In this document: in pieces, positions 22,849 through 34,600 of the stretch | Layout of the letters: every line of letters begins with the position of its first letter | Numbering within the stretch: the first letter of the stretch is position 1 | Notes under the pieces: model-generated | The model's database searches: none | Seen by the model: only the letters and a program-made list of their open reading frames with translations | What the model was told of the DNA's origin: nothing | Made by a program: the position numbers and the translations under genes | From: Canna indica | Lineage: Eukaryota > Streptophyta > Magnoliopsida > Zingiberales > Cannaceae | NCBI GenBank assembly: GCA_034359265.1 | Contig: CP136890.1 | Coordinates: forward strand, 53,561,501 to 53,625,500 | Length of the DNA stretch: 64,000 nt | Direction: 5' to 3'

Positions 22849-24675
22849 TGTAATACACAAAATCTTCATAATAATATTTATTCTTGAACGGGGTATCGTG
22901 GGCCCTAGTTAGCGCGGATTGGCGGGAAGTTTTGGGATTAGATCCGAGTAAGTATTTAATGTAGAAAAATTAATATTTTATTTGCCTTATCTTTGTAGTT
23001 TAGCATGCTAGGATGATAGAGGGTCTCGAGGCGAATTTAGTAGTGCAATCGAATCTCGAATCGGAGTTAGAAAGGATGAGTTATGGGCTCTTAAAGTCGG
23101 ATAGCTTAGGTAGGACTATTTTGGTCATTAGGACCCAACTAGTATCTATAAATTAGACCATGGGGTGTGCGGCCAAGGGTTTTAGCCGCACGCCACCCAA
23201 GGCAAAGGAGAGAGGAGAGAGGAGAGAGAGGGTGCCGGCGAGAAGGAGGAACCATCGGAGTCGAATTTTCGCGACTCCGTCGATGTCGATCAGGCACTAC
23301 TAGAAATTAGGGTATCTGTGATGGCCTTTTTGCGACCGCAATATTGCCATCGCAGACTATGACGTTTCTGCGATCGCTGGCGTCGAGGGTCGCATAACCG
23401 ACGACATTGCGACGGTAGTGCGACCGCACAGGTTGCCGTCACAAATGTGAACCGTCCGCGATGGTACAATGATTGTTCAGCAACTGTTCAGCGACTGAAA
23501 TTTGCGACTGCCTCCTGCAATCGTAACACCGTCAGAGGATAATTTTTATTCACCCCGACCTATATTTCTCTTCCCCGCTTGATCACTCTCTTGTCACTCT
23601 CTTTCTCCTCTCTCTCTGCTACCTCTCTATCGTCGTTCTCTCTCTCTCGCTTGCAAAAGTAGTGCAGGATACCATCGACTCCAATGCGAAGATAGATTTC
23701 AGACCAAACACAGCAGACCAAGCGCAGCGGCGACAAGTTTTCCCACCAAACCCTATATGTTTAGATACCAGTATATGAGGCTTAGATACCAATATAACAG
23801 GGGAGGATGAATAGCTAGAATTTGTATTCTGCACAATTCTTTCTTAATATGTCTATGCAATATAGGTTTAATTGTTTTCAGGGTGTTAAGCTTTGAAGCA
23901 TTCTGCTTTGTTCTAGTTGGCAAGGAGGCTATACTTTTGGTGTTTGTGTTTCATTTTGTTAATTGGCTAAATAGGTGAGTTTTGATAAGTATGGAATTTC
24001 GGTTGATTGAGATATTGTTCGGTGATTGTTGTTATTGTTCTGATGTTATCTGTCAACCTAGATATTTTTTCTGTATAAGCTTTCATTTTACTTATTTTTT
24101 CTGTCAACCTAGATATTGATTGTTCTTATACCATGTGGTTAATTACTTATACCATGTGGTTAATTATACCCCCCAAATTAGATTTTTCTATAACTCGGTG
24201 GTCTTTTTGATATGTGCGAGAAGCTTCTGAAAATGTCGTGCTTCTTTGATTCAACGTAGCGGTGGTTTGAAGATGGATGGAGATGATTTGATGTGACTGA
24301 AATTTGTTCAAATGTTGAGTGCTCTTCAGCACAACTTCTTTTCACAATTCGTATAGTTAAATTGACTAGGTGTATTTACTTGTACAGGGCATAAACTAGA
24401 GTAGCTAATAAAATATGAGGACAAGATTGTTTTGAATATGGTAGTTTAATTTGGATAAACTATTGCCAGGATACTTCAATAGAAATTCTTGGATGCTTAT
24501 ATTTATCAGCCCCAGTTTGTACTTATATAGAGTTCTTGTACATTAGTTCCTTTTTGCTTGAATTACGTCAACAACTTATATAGAGTAGCAGCTGTGAGTG
24601 ATATGGTTGCAGTACTGGAAGAAAAACATTTGATTTTTATGGAAATGGAGACAGGTTGTGCGTGGTGGTTTCAAA

Positions 24676-25515
24676 ATGGAGCAGTATGAGGTTTTTGAGC
24701 AGATAGGAAAGGGAGCATTCGGATCAGCTCTCCTGATGAGGCATAAGGTTGAGAACAAGAGGTGAGGGGAGGCGGTGTCACTCCATCTTCTGTTTCAATT
24801 TTTTGTGTTGTTCTTTAGCTATCCCATTTTTTGCAAGTGTCTCAGTCTTTATCTATCGCATTTTTTCGATTCTTTGTTGCAGGTATGTCTTGAAAAAGAT
24901 CCGTCTTGCACGCCAGACTGACAGGTGCCGCCGGTCTACCCACCAGGAAGTGAGCATCTTTATTTGGTCCACATTTAGCATTTTCAAGTAAATTTATTGT
25001 ATCTATTAATATTCATCGTTGCTTCTTTTTCCTTTTAGAACTGGAATTATTAGTCTTGAGTTTGAATTTCTTTTTTTCATCGAAAGAACTTATGGTAGGT
25101 GTTTCTTTCAGTAAATTTAGTAACATTAATGTGTTGACTGCCTGTTGCTATCTGATCACAAAATCTGCTAAATCCTTCCATGGACCCTACTTGAGTTGAT
25201 GTTGTGTATCTGTACAAAAATAGAAAGGTTAGATAAAAATAATATAGTGATATGACCCCTAGTGACTGAATGTTGAAGGTATCAACTAACTGTGTTGGCA
25301 ATGGGCTTTGCTAGTCTTGCGGTCGGGTTCTTATCCTTTGCAAAAAAGAGACCCTCAGTAAATGTTTGCTATGTCAGATCTATGTCATATTTTTTCACAT
25401 ATGTTATTTGTGTAACTGAGTTTTTTGTTTGTGTTCCTCACTTTTGCAGATGGAGCTTATTTCTAAAGCAAGAATTCCATTTATTGTGGAATACAAAGAT
25501 TCCTGGGTTAAAAAG
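24676..25515 (+). pseudogene. Captured NIMA-related kinase (NEK) fragment, three exons
   Basis: Exon 1 (24,676-24,761) encodes [20 protein letters not shown] and continues to ENK, with the glycine-rich ATP loop GKGAFG. Exon 2 (24,883-24,949) starts after TTGCAG and gives YVLKKIRLARQTDRCRRS, including the ATP-binding lysine region, and ends HQE before GTGAGC. Exon 3 (25,450-25,515) starts after TTTTGCAG and gives MELISKARIPFIVEYKDSWV. Intron phases join the exons without a shift (AG|G between exons 1 and 2). This matches the first about 75 residues of plant NEKs, Ser/Thr kinases that act on microtubules. The rest of the kinase (HRD, DFG, activation loop) is absent, so no kinase activity is expected. 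Retained introns point to DNA-level capture. Confidence 0.88.
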
Positions 25516-25960
25516 GTTCAAAAATTTATATTCCTTGCTAAATATTGTTTGACACAATATGGTATGGTACGGATGATCTCCGAGGGACCTATCTGATCCC
25601 ACAAACTGAAGCATGTTGGTCATATTGAAAATAGCTCACATGATTGTTAGTGGAAAATTTTAAATTAAATAAAAAGTTTGGCATCAAAACATTGATAAAC
25701 CAAATGATAACAAGGCAAATATGTTTCTGACACTTGTGATCTCTGATGCGATCATTGAATTTGTCATATTCTATTAGGTGGTAAAGACAGAGGGTATCAA
25801 CTATCAGGACTTATTGAGCGAATCTATTGTAAATGAAACTTCATAGCTGATATGTTTTAAAATATAATTACAGATCCATTTATCACATGCTCTATATGGT
25901 ATGCATCTAGATACTTTAATACTTGTGTATCTGGACATGTCTGAGATTAAATATTGAAGT

Positions 25961-26490
25961 TAGGGGTGGTAATTTTATCCGCATCCGCTAACTAAAAACC
26001 GCATCCGCACTGTATCCGATCCATATCCGCAAGTAAAAATGGATATGGATACGGATACGAATTTAGAAAACTTATATCCGCGCGGATATGGTGCGGATAA
26101 GGATATGACTGTGGATCTGCATCGTATCCGCACCGTATCCGCACCGCCTATCCGCATCTCTGAATTACTATTTTGCCCATATAAGTTATTAATATATATA
26201 AGAGCTCTATGGTAATTTCATGTCAAGATGAATTTTGAAGTATATTATATATTTATTTTGGATCAATGAATTGGTAATTCATTGATTTTTTAAATTAAAT
26301 ATATTATTTTAATATGTTTTTATTAAATACGGTGCGGATACGGATGCGGTGCGGATATCCGTATTTGAAGCGGTGCGGATATGGATATCCATATTCACAT
26401 CCGTAGCGGATACGGATGGGTGGATATGGGGTGCGGTGCGGATACAGATAATCCAGTATCCGCACCATATCCGATCGGTTGCCAGCCCTA
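25961..26490. mobile_element. hAT-type MITE, TSD ATTGAAGT/ATTGAACT
   Basis: The 530-bp element starts TAGGGGTGGTAA and ends TTGCCAGCCCTA, an inverted pair typical of hAT MITEs. It is flanked by an 8-bp duplication with one mismatch (25,953-25,960 and 26,491-26,498). Its interior is built from many copies of GCGGATA(C/T)GG and the complement TATCCGCACC, which make it foldable. It is non-coding and nested in the gene-capturing CACTA element. Confidence 0.9.
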
Positions 26491-27095
26491 ATTGAACTAT
26501 ACAATTTCTACTTGTCAGGATATAATGATTACCTAAATGACATATTTGAATTGCTATCTGGTCTACCAAATACAGTTTTGGATCTTCATTTTTGAATTTT
26601 TTTAAAAAATTTTTTGCACATTTGCGACGGTTCTGCGACGGCTAGAGCCATTGCAGATAATCAACCTGGTCGCGTGTTGTCGTAATAGATACATCTTTGT
26701 CGACGAGAGGTGCAGTCGCAGTGTCGTCGCGGAGCTAAATGTTGCGACGGCAAATGAGCGTTGCATATGTCATGCGACCACATTCTGTGATGACCTTATA
26801 CCGTCGCAGAACGGTCGCAGAAATGTTGAGTCATATAGATTCGACTATTTTGTTTCTGCATTTTTTTTCCTTAGTTTGGGGCGTCCTTGTTGGGACTTAA
26901 AGTTTTGAGAATAAATTGAACCTTTAGCATTTTTTTAATTAGTGGTTGGATTTTTTTAGAATTTGATGTTTTCCATTAAATTTTAAATGTCATAAATGTT
27001 TGGGTTTATTATTTATTTATGTATAGTTGTTCGGAGGTTAGGCTTCGGGATACATGGCGTACCGTGGCCAGTCATACCAGGTTTAGGGTGTGACA

Positions 27096-27310
27096 TTGTC
27101 CTCGGCACCGTCTTTCACGATCTGCCTACAGCCTTCCTGGCCTCTCTTAGTTCTTCTATCTCCATGTAGCATACCACTCATTCTCGGAACACGGTCATGC
27201 TTCTTGGTTTGGACAAGGCGATCTGATTCGCGAATTGTTCGGGTTTCAGGCCATATTTGACATAATACAACTCGACATGAGGGTCAAGGTTAGAAATTAA
27301 TGGCATGCTC
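27096..27310 (-). pseudogene. Ty3-gypsy gag fragment, upstream piece
   Basis: Minus-strand translation gives HVELYYVKYGLKPEQFANQI and SKPRSMTVFRE followed by a stop, then an EELREARKAVGRS-type charged stretch. This is the end of the retrotransposon gag capsid domain (SKPRSM near the R-rich tail) of Tat/Ogre-like gypsy elements. The solo LTR at 22,849-27,095 separates it from its continuation. Confidence 0.65.
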
Positions 27311-28109
27311 ATTATTATCGACTCCCTGGTATTTAATAAAGAATGTCGACACCCTTGTTTGGTCCCCGGGCTAAGTTATAGTTGGCTCGATCCGAATATG
27401 GTTCATGAGTGTGGGTGCAATCGGGCCTGGTCCGACCGCCAATTCTAATAGAGCTTGTCCCATCTAGTTTATAAAATTATTGTTTGCTAATATAGTTATA
27501 AAATATTTGTAAGATTTAATTAAGTTATTGGTAATTTGGGATTTTTTTTTGTTCAATTATATATAAAATCAATAAATAAATATTATAAAATTTTTAAAAA
27601 AATCAAGTTCAATAGTCTAAAATTAGTTTTGATTAAATTATAAATAGATTGGCTCTAAGAAAACTAAGTTATCTTAAAAATTAGGTTTGGCTCGATTAGA
27701 TATAAATTGGTTTAATTAGTTTGTTAATTTAAGATAATAGTTTGAGTTGAAAATAATGATTTTTATTTTAACTTTAATAAATGAGATATAGTTTGATATA
27801 TAAATTAATCAATTTTATTTAAAAAGTATTTATAATTATATATTTGCCATTGTATTTTGATATCAAAACGCAGAAATAACATTTTGACATTTTCATTTTT
27901 TATTAAGAAAACTGATTTTATTGAGATCCGTTTTTATTTTGATTTCGATTCAGTTTCATGAAAACGCTCGATCAAATACGTTTTCGTAAATAATTTTAAT
28001 TTTAGTAAAATCGAAATCATAAAAACAAACTGCTAAATTCATGACATGAAAAAGCACAGTAGTGATACGGAAAATGATTTTTCCGATAATAATACATAGT
28101 CCAAAATTT
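27311..28109. other. AT-rich non-coding stretch
   Basis: Positions 27,311-27,480 may be the edge of another LTR (TGTCGACACCCTTG...). From 27,480 the sequence is strongly AT-rich with no open frame above background. I see no gene, tRNA or clear repeat structure. Confidence 0.5.
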
Positions 28110-28925
28110 AGGAATAACATACATACTTATAAAATATTTTCAGCGATTTCCCTAGAAGGGAATAAAACATATTTTTATTACTAAAAGCAGAACTCCTATT
28201 TATTTTTTTCCTGAACCAGAAAGTAAATACTCATATACTCAGATTACCCTCCACAAACCATATTTAACTGATTCGACCAAGTTTAAACAGGTTCGCAAAA
28301 TTCATCCTAAATTCATAATAAAATCACAAAAAAAATATTATTCATAGGTAAATCACTTCCATAACTTGTATCAACAAAATAATTTTTTTAGAATTGAAAA
28401 TTAATTTATTTTTTCACCATTTTCAATTGGCTCGGCCAATTTTAAACAGGTTTAGAAAATCCATCATAAATTCATAATAAAATCAAAAAATATATATTAT
28501 TCATACGTAAATCACTTCCATAACTTGTATCAACAAAATAAGTTTTTTAGAGTTGAAAATTAAATTTTTTTCACAATTTTCAACTGGTTCGGCCAATTTC
28601 GAACCAATTGAAAATGGTAAAAAATAATAATTTTTAACTCTAAAAAACTTATTTTGCTGATACAAGTTATGTAAGTGATTTACCTATAAATAATAAAATT
28701 TTATTGTGATTTTATTATGAATTTAGGGTGAATTTTCCGAACTTATTTTAAATTGAACGAACTAGTTGAAAATGGTCTGTGGAGAATAATCTGGTATATG
28801 AGTATTTACTTTTTGATTTAGAAAGAAAAAAAAATAAGAATTATGCTTTTAAAAATAAAAATATGCTTTATTCTCATGAATGGCTGGAATATTTCAAGAT
28901 TTCAGTTAGTTGATGTAACATTTCT
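28110..28925. mobile_element. Foldback (long inverted repeat) element
   Basis: The left arm (about 28,130-28,600) and right arm (about 28,610-28,910) are imperfect inverted copies of one another. Matching blocks include AAGTAAATACTCATATAC, CTCCACA(A/G)ACCAT, AAATTCATAATAAAATCA and AAATCACTT(C/A)CATAACTTGTATCA. The left arm contains a tandem duplication of about 155 bp that includes the last two blocks, so it is longer than the right arm. No target duplication could be fixed. It is non-coding. Confidence 0.7.
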
Positions 28926-29336
28926 ATCACAAAATCTTAACTAAAAGTTTTATTTCTCTTCAGCCTATGATTGGACCATAACATTAAAATAATGATTACC
29001 CTATTTATTTGGACAACTACGGACCTAGCTAGAATCTAGCTGTAAAGGTTCGTTCCAATTCATATTCCATATATGTTTAAGATTTATGCCCCTTCCGGAT
29101 ACAAAACTCAATTAACTGTTATTCATTAAAGGAAACAAACTTTCCTAAAATTTAATTTAATATTTCAGTAATTAGTGCCGGTTACTGCCTGAAATTAATA
29201 TGCATCTATAATAGTATAAACTACGTCAATTAGTATACGAAAACCCTAAGGTTTTCAACCCTTTTCGTCCCCGCCGCCTCCTCCTCGCTCTTCGTCCGAT
29301 CCCTCTGATGATGCTCTTCCTCACTCTTTCTGTACC

Positions 29337-30104
29337 GTGGCGAAAGAATCGCCTCCCCCATCTTCGCAAACAGCGCCTTCGAATGTAAGTTCCTCTCCTT
29401 CGGTGAAATCTTGGGCTGATATTTTGAAAGGTTCAAACCCTAAGGGTAAGACTTATGTGGATTTCTCATCAGCTTTCTCGAAAATTTATTCGTCTACAAA
29501 AGACTATGTGGTCTTTTACTTCAGAACAAATTTGTTCTCTCTAGGAATCGTGGACAACAAGTCTAATTGAAAATTTTCTAGGGAAACCCTCCCTCTTGAT
29601 GTCATACGTTAATGGGTTTTTCGTCTCTGGTACTTACATGGATGCCAATCTATTCTTGATTTAGACGAAACATATTTTGTCTTTCGCTTTAATTCGATGA
29701 ATCGGCTAATTTCATTCTCACTGGAGGCCCCTGGTCTCTTCGGGGTGATACCCTCATACTCATCCAATGGAAACCCCTTTTTAAATCATGGGAAGAACTC
29801 TTTACCACTGTCCCGTTCTGGCTTCGATTGCAATCTTTACCTCTGAAGTTTTGGAATATAGACTATATTAAACATATTGCTAATAATTTTGGTATTGTTT
29901 TACGAGTCGATGATCGATCGTTTTCTTTTGAAAGAGGAAAATACATTAGGATTTGTGTTGAAGTTAACCTTGCTTTACCCCTTCGACAAGGGGTTTGGAT
30001 TTCGACTAATGAACATGAATTTTTTCAACCTGTTTGTTATGAAAATTTGTTTTTGGTTTGCTTCCAATGTGCTATTGGTCATGGGAATCTGAGTGCCCGA
30101 TTTT
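29337..30104 (+). pseudogene. LINE (L1-type) ORF1, N-terminal part
   Basis: The start region (AKESPPPSSQTAPSN..., SVKSWADILKG) is followed, after stops and a frameshift between 29,560 and 29,760, by the DUF4283 core: TVPFWLRLQSLPLKFWNIDY, RGKYIRICVEVNLALPLRQG and GVWI, then the first half of a CCHC zinc knuckle (VCFQCAIGHGN). DUF4283 plus a CCHC knuckle is the plant LINE ORF1, an RNA-binding protein of the retroposition particle. At 30,104 a CACTA element interrupts the knuckle; ORF1 resumes at 36,405. The true start codon is unclear (the frame opens at GTG 29,337). Confidence 0.85.
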
Positions 30105-30114
30105 CACTACTAGA

Positions 30115-30510
30115 AAAATGGGCATCAGCAACGGCTGATGCCGTTGCTGAGCCGTTGCTGAAGAGCAGCAGCAACGGCCGCGCCGTTGCAATAGAGCCGT
30201 GACAGAAAGTCGCGTTGCTGATAACTTAGCGACGGATCAGCAACGGCCGCGCGGGCCGTCGCTCAAAACATTATCAGCAACGGCCGCTCGGGTCGTCGCT
30301 AAAAATATTATCAGCAACGGTTTTGCCACAGACCCGGAGCCGTTGCTGATAACATTAATAGCAACGGCCGCTGAGTCCGTAGCAACGCCGTTAGTAAAAG
30401 CCCGTCGCTAAGCCGTTGCTGTGGGTCATCAGCAACGGCTTTCGATACACTTTTAGCAACGGCTTTCCCACGGACGACCGTGGGAAAGCCGTTGCTGATG
30501 ATGTGTACCT
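30115..30510. repeat. CACTA subterminal repeats, left end
   Basis: About fifteen copies, in both orientations, of AGCAACGGC with linkers such as CGC(G/T)CGGGCCGTCGCT and TTATC. The region ends in a hairpin (TTTCCCACGGACGACCGTGGGAAA near 30,462-30,485). The same 9-mer fills the opposite end (36,115-36,385). Confidence 0.85.
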
Positions 30511-30779
30511 GGAAACAGAAAATTTGAAAATTGAAATTTTTCATTGATACATTGATACATTATCTGATACATAACTCACACACTCATACCCTGATACACA
30601 CATTCATTCACACATCACAAACACACCAAGATATACATCAAAACAATTATATTTATATTGATAATTATCCACGATAGTATAAAAACAATTCAAATGCAAA
30701 ATTGAAGTATCAATATCCAAACAAAATAAGTTAAACAAGTTCAATATCCCAGTAACAAGTTCAATATCCAAACAAAAAA

Positions 30780-31600
30780 TCTCACGATCACGATGGAGGA
30801 TGGTCTGGATCATATGGCGGGGTCTGGAGTGCTTGAGTGTACATCGGCGTGGACTGACTCGAGGACGATGGATTAGATGATGCCATCGATCCGTCGACCA
30901 TATTCCCACGAGCTGGTCCCATATATCCGTAGTAATCCAACCGGGGCCGTATCCCCGAGTCTCCGCGATGTTAGTGGTCCCAGCTCTGGCCATCGCTTGG
31001 GACCGAGCCTGCCCCAGCTGCCCGTTGTACCTTGCCCAGGAAATAGCCTCCCAGGCAGCGTAAATGAAGGGCCTCTGGTCCTCGGCCCATGTATAGCGAG
31101 CCTGCAAAATAATAATATCAGTACCAATATTAATATATCATCATGCATGTAAAAAACATAATAATACGTGCCTCAAACTCGCGTCATAACATGTCGACGT
31201 GCTCGCTAGGCACGTGAGACCACGTAGGCCATGCCCCGTGCATGTATCGTCGAATAGTAGAAGAAATGCTCCTCGGCACTTCTTCTTGCTCGAACCTGCA
31301 CAACAAAAATAAATTTTAATATTATATTATGATATAATAAATTTGTAATGATTCATAATTCATGATATATTACCGCTCCCCAATCACGCTAATCAATCTA
31401 CGTGACTCTGTGACTGGTGGAGGCTGCCACCTGTTCGGCCCGCGTGGCCGCCTGCATCTGGATGTACTAGCCTCGGCAGTATCATCCTCATGAGGATCAG
31501 CAACAGGAGGATCAGCAGCATGAGTAAGTGCTGGAGTCTCACCGATCGGAGACTCCGAAGCTCTCCTGCGTCGATAACCACGACCAGACATATCTGTCGA
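30780..31600 (-). CDS. CACTA second gene (Ptta/En/Spm plant transposase family), likely degraded
   Basis: Minus-strand pieces: an arginine-rich N-terminus (MSGRGYRRRRASESPIGETP, 31,591-31,370); an exon with EVPRSISSTIRRYMHGAWPTW (31,296-31,170); and a third with ARYTWAEDQRPFIYAAWEA through GWITTDIWDQLVGIW (31,102-30,790). The exon edges look spliceable. The pieces align with the second genes of the other CACTA elements here, at 57,900-58,400 and 21,170-19,200. Family members encode an En/Spm-associated transposition protein that probably binds the subterminal repeats. The frame breaks near the third exon start, so function is doubtful. Confidence 0.65.
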
Positions 31601-31666
31601 ACAGATATATAATCAGATTATTGTATAAATAGTAGAGATATATTTAATAAAATATATACTTTACAA

Positions 31667-34600
31667 TTATTCCTCATCATCTGAATAATAGTCTTCGAAT
31701 TCTTCCTCTTCTTCCTCTTCTTCCTCTTCTTCATCTTCTTCATCTTCAGCTTCCTCAATTTCATGATCGTCATCATCAACATATTCAACTTCTAATTGAA
31801 TTGACGTTGTGTCTGCTTCCTCGAGTATTGGAATAATACGATCTACAGCAGGAGGATCATCTTCTTGATAGAAACCATGTGTCATATCAGGTATCAGCTC
31901 ATTTTCTCCTACTATTGGATCAATTTTTCCTCTACCTTTTGTCTTACAGACTACACGCCAATCAGCTCTATCTTTATTTCGAGCCGGATACTTCGCGTAA
32001 TATACTTGTTTGGCTTGTGATGCCAATATAAAAGGCTCATTTGCTGCCAATTTTGATTTGTAATTAACCTCAACAAGTTTGTATTTTGGATAAACTTTCA
32101 TGCCCCTTTCTGTTGTATCGAACCAATGACATCTAAATAGGATCACTGATTTCAAGCCGAAGTAGTGCAACTCTATCACTTCTTCCACCAGTCCATAAAA
32201 ATCCATATCACATTCAACATAGGTTGTCCCTTTCATGCAGACCCCAGCATTCATCGTCTTCTTTGTAAATGAATATTCAACCGTGTGAAATTTATACCCG
32301 TTAACAAAATATCCGCTGTAGCACGACACAAATCGCGACGGTCCACTAACAAACTCAAATATTCTTTCATCTATTTCAGCTCTGTGATCTTTGCTGTAAG
32401 TCTGAATCCAAGTAGGGAAATCACGATTCCGTAATCTCTCCAATTCTTGATCGTTGTGAATAGAGTATTTTTGCACCATCTCAATGTCAAATATTTCAAT
32501 GAATTGTTCAATCTCTGGACAATTGAGTAATACATACAAGTGTGTCAAATGATACTCTTCATCGCTTAAGTGTCGAGATGGACGAGAACAAAAAGCACGA
32601 CCAGAGTGACAAAATATATTTAAACGTCCATCTGAATGTCGAACACCCCCGTCGTCGTTACGTGGAAGACGATCAAATCTTGTCTGTACTGTCGATTCAA
32701 AGTAAAATGAGCAGAATGTTGAAATTTCTTGGATGATATACGATTCAGATATTGATCCTTCAACAGCTGCGGTGTTCTTTACTTTTTTCTTCAGACGATT
32801 CATGTATCTTTCAAATAAGTACATCCACCGATATTGAACGAGGCCACCAACTCGTGCCTCGTATGCCAAGTGTATCGGTAGATGCTCCATCGAGTCAAAA
32901 AATGCAGGAGGGAAAAACTGCTCCAGCTTGCATATGATTTCAACAATATTATTTTCAAGTGTTGACATATCTTCGACTCGAAGGACATTTGCACAGATGC
33001 TTCTAAAAAACATACTTAATTCAGTCAACGGACCCCAAATATTATCAGGTAGAAGATCTCGAAATGCGATCGGAAGTAATCTCTGCATGAATACATGACA
33101 ATCATGGCTCTTCATCCCTGATATTTTGCAATCATCGACGTTCACACATCGAGATAAGTTTGAAGCATATCCATCGGGTAATCTGAGTTCTTTTACCCAT
33201 TGACAAACATCTTTGATCTGTTATTTATTTAACACATATAGGGCCTTCGGTTTCAGATATCGTCCGTTGACCTCTTGTAACTCCAACTCTGGTCTTTTAC
33301 AAAGTATTTTCAGATCATGTCGGGCTTTGATATTATCTTTAGTTTTTCCAGAAATATCCATCAAAGTGTTGAAAATATTATCAAACACATTTTTTTCAAT
33401 GTGCATGACATCTAAATTATGTCGAATCAATAATGAACTCCAATAGGGCAATTCCCAAAAGATACTTTTTTTCACCCAGTTGTGTGTTTGGCCAAAACCT
33501 GACACTCTTTCATTGCGACCAAATACTATATCTGAAAGTGCTGAAACACGTGCTAACATTTGTTCACCAGACAACATTGATGGTGGCCCATCTCTTTCGA
33601 CTCTGCCCTTAGTAAATTTATTACGATTCCTTCGATACTGATGATTAACCGGTAGGAATCAACGATGACAATCAAAGAATGAGATTTTTCGTCTGTTCTG
33701 ACTGATTGATTTAGAGTGTTCCATACAATACGGACAAGAGAGTCGGCCGTGAGTGCTCCAACCCGACAACATGCCGTACACCGGAAAATCATTGATTGTC
33801 CACAAGACCGCAGCCTTTTAATTGAAGTTTTGCTTCCGATGACAATCATAAGTGACAGCTCCCTCAGTCCATAATGTTTTCAATTCATCTATCAAGGGTC
33901 TGAGAAATATGTCAATTTCTTTTCGCGGACCCTTAGGACCCGGAATAATCATCGAAAGATAAATAAATTAATCTTTCATGCACATTGACGGTGGCAAATT
34001 ATAAACTGTCAGCAGCACTGACCAAACTGAATAAGGAGTTGCTGAATGTCCAAACGGATTAAAACCATCTGTGCACAATCCCAATCTGATATTTCTAGTA
34101 TCCCTAGCAAATGAAGGATAACATGTATCCAAATGTTTCCATGCTTCACTGTCAGATGGATGAGTCATTACTGTATCATCATGACTTCTTGCATGCCAAC
34201 TCATGTAGGGGGTTGTCTTTTCCGACATGAATAATCTTTGAAGTCTCGGTGTTAGTGGAAAATACCAAAGCACCTTAAACGGGATATTTTTCTATCGGAC
34301 CGATTTCTTCTCCTTGTAACGAGGGTGTTGACATACAGGGCATTTATCCAACTGCACATTTTCTTTATAATATAAAATGCAGTTATTTTGGCACGCGTGT
34401 ATTTTTTCGTACCCAAGCCCCAATTTTCTCATTAGCTTTTTAGTCTTATAAAAAGTTGGCTCAAACTTGTTATCAGTAGGCAGCATTCCATTAATCAATC
34501 CAGCAATCCGATCATACGCAACTCCGCTGATATTACAATCGGCCTTGATGTTTAAGAGCTGTGTCATTGCTGAAAACCTAGTGTATTTAGGACAATTCTC

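Larger units (their letters stand above)
23295..26832 (+). mobile_element. Gene-capturing CACTA element (Pack-CACTA type)
   Basis: The left end is CACTACTAGAAATTAGGG at 23,295. Subterminal repeats of the TGCGACGG type occupy 23,320-23,480 and 26,620-26,825. The right terminus is degraded (CGCAGAAATGTTGAGT near 26,820-26,831), so neither its exact position nor a 3-bp duplication could be confirmed. No transposase gene is present. Instead the interior holds a CT-rich leader (23,570-23,640), three exons with introns of a NIMA-related kinase, and a hAT MITE. It lies inside the solo gypsy LTR. Confidence 0.75.
22849..27095 (+). mobile_element. Solo Tekay/Del-like gypsy LTR with nested insertions, TSD TTGTC
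   Basis: The LTR starts TGTAATAC at 22,849 and ends GGGTGTGACA at 27,095, with the perfect 5-bp duplication TTGTC at 22,844-22,848 and 27,096-27,100. Both ends match the reverse complement of the LTR at 58,934-61,213 (for example ATCGTGGGCCC...AGTTAGCG near the start and GTTAGGCTTCGGG near the end). A TATA-like CTATAAATTAG lies near 23,144. No internal retroelement sequence is present, so it is a solo LTR carrying a later CACTA insertion. Confidence 0.93.

Noticed and set aside
26304..26569. Open frames of 66-86 codons rich in YPHR/IRT
   Set aside because: They are translations of the GCGGATACGG repeats in a hAT MITE.
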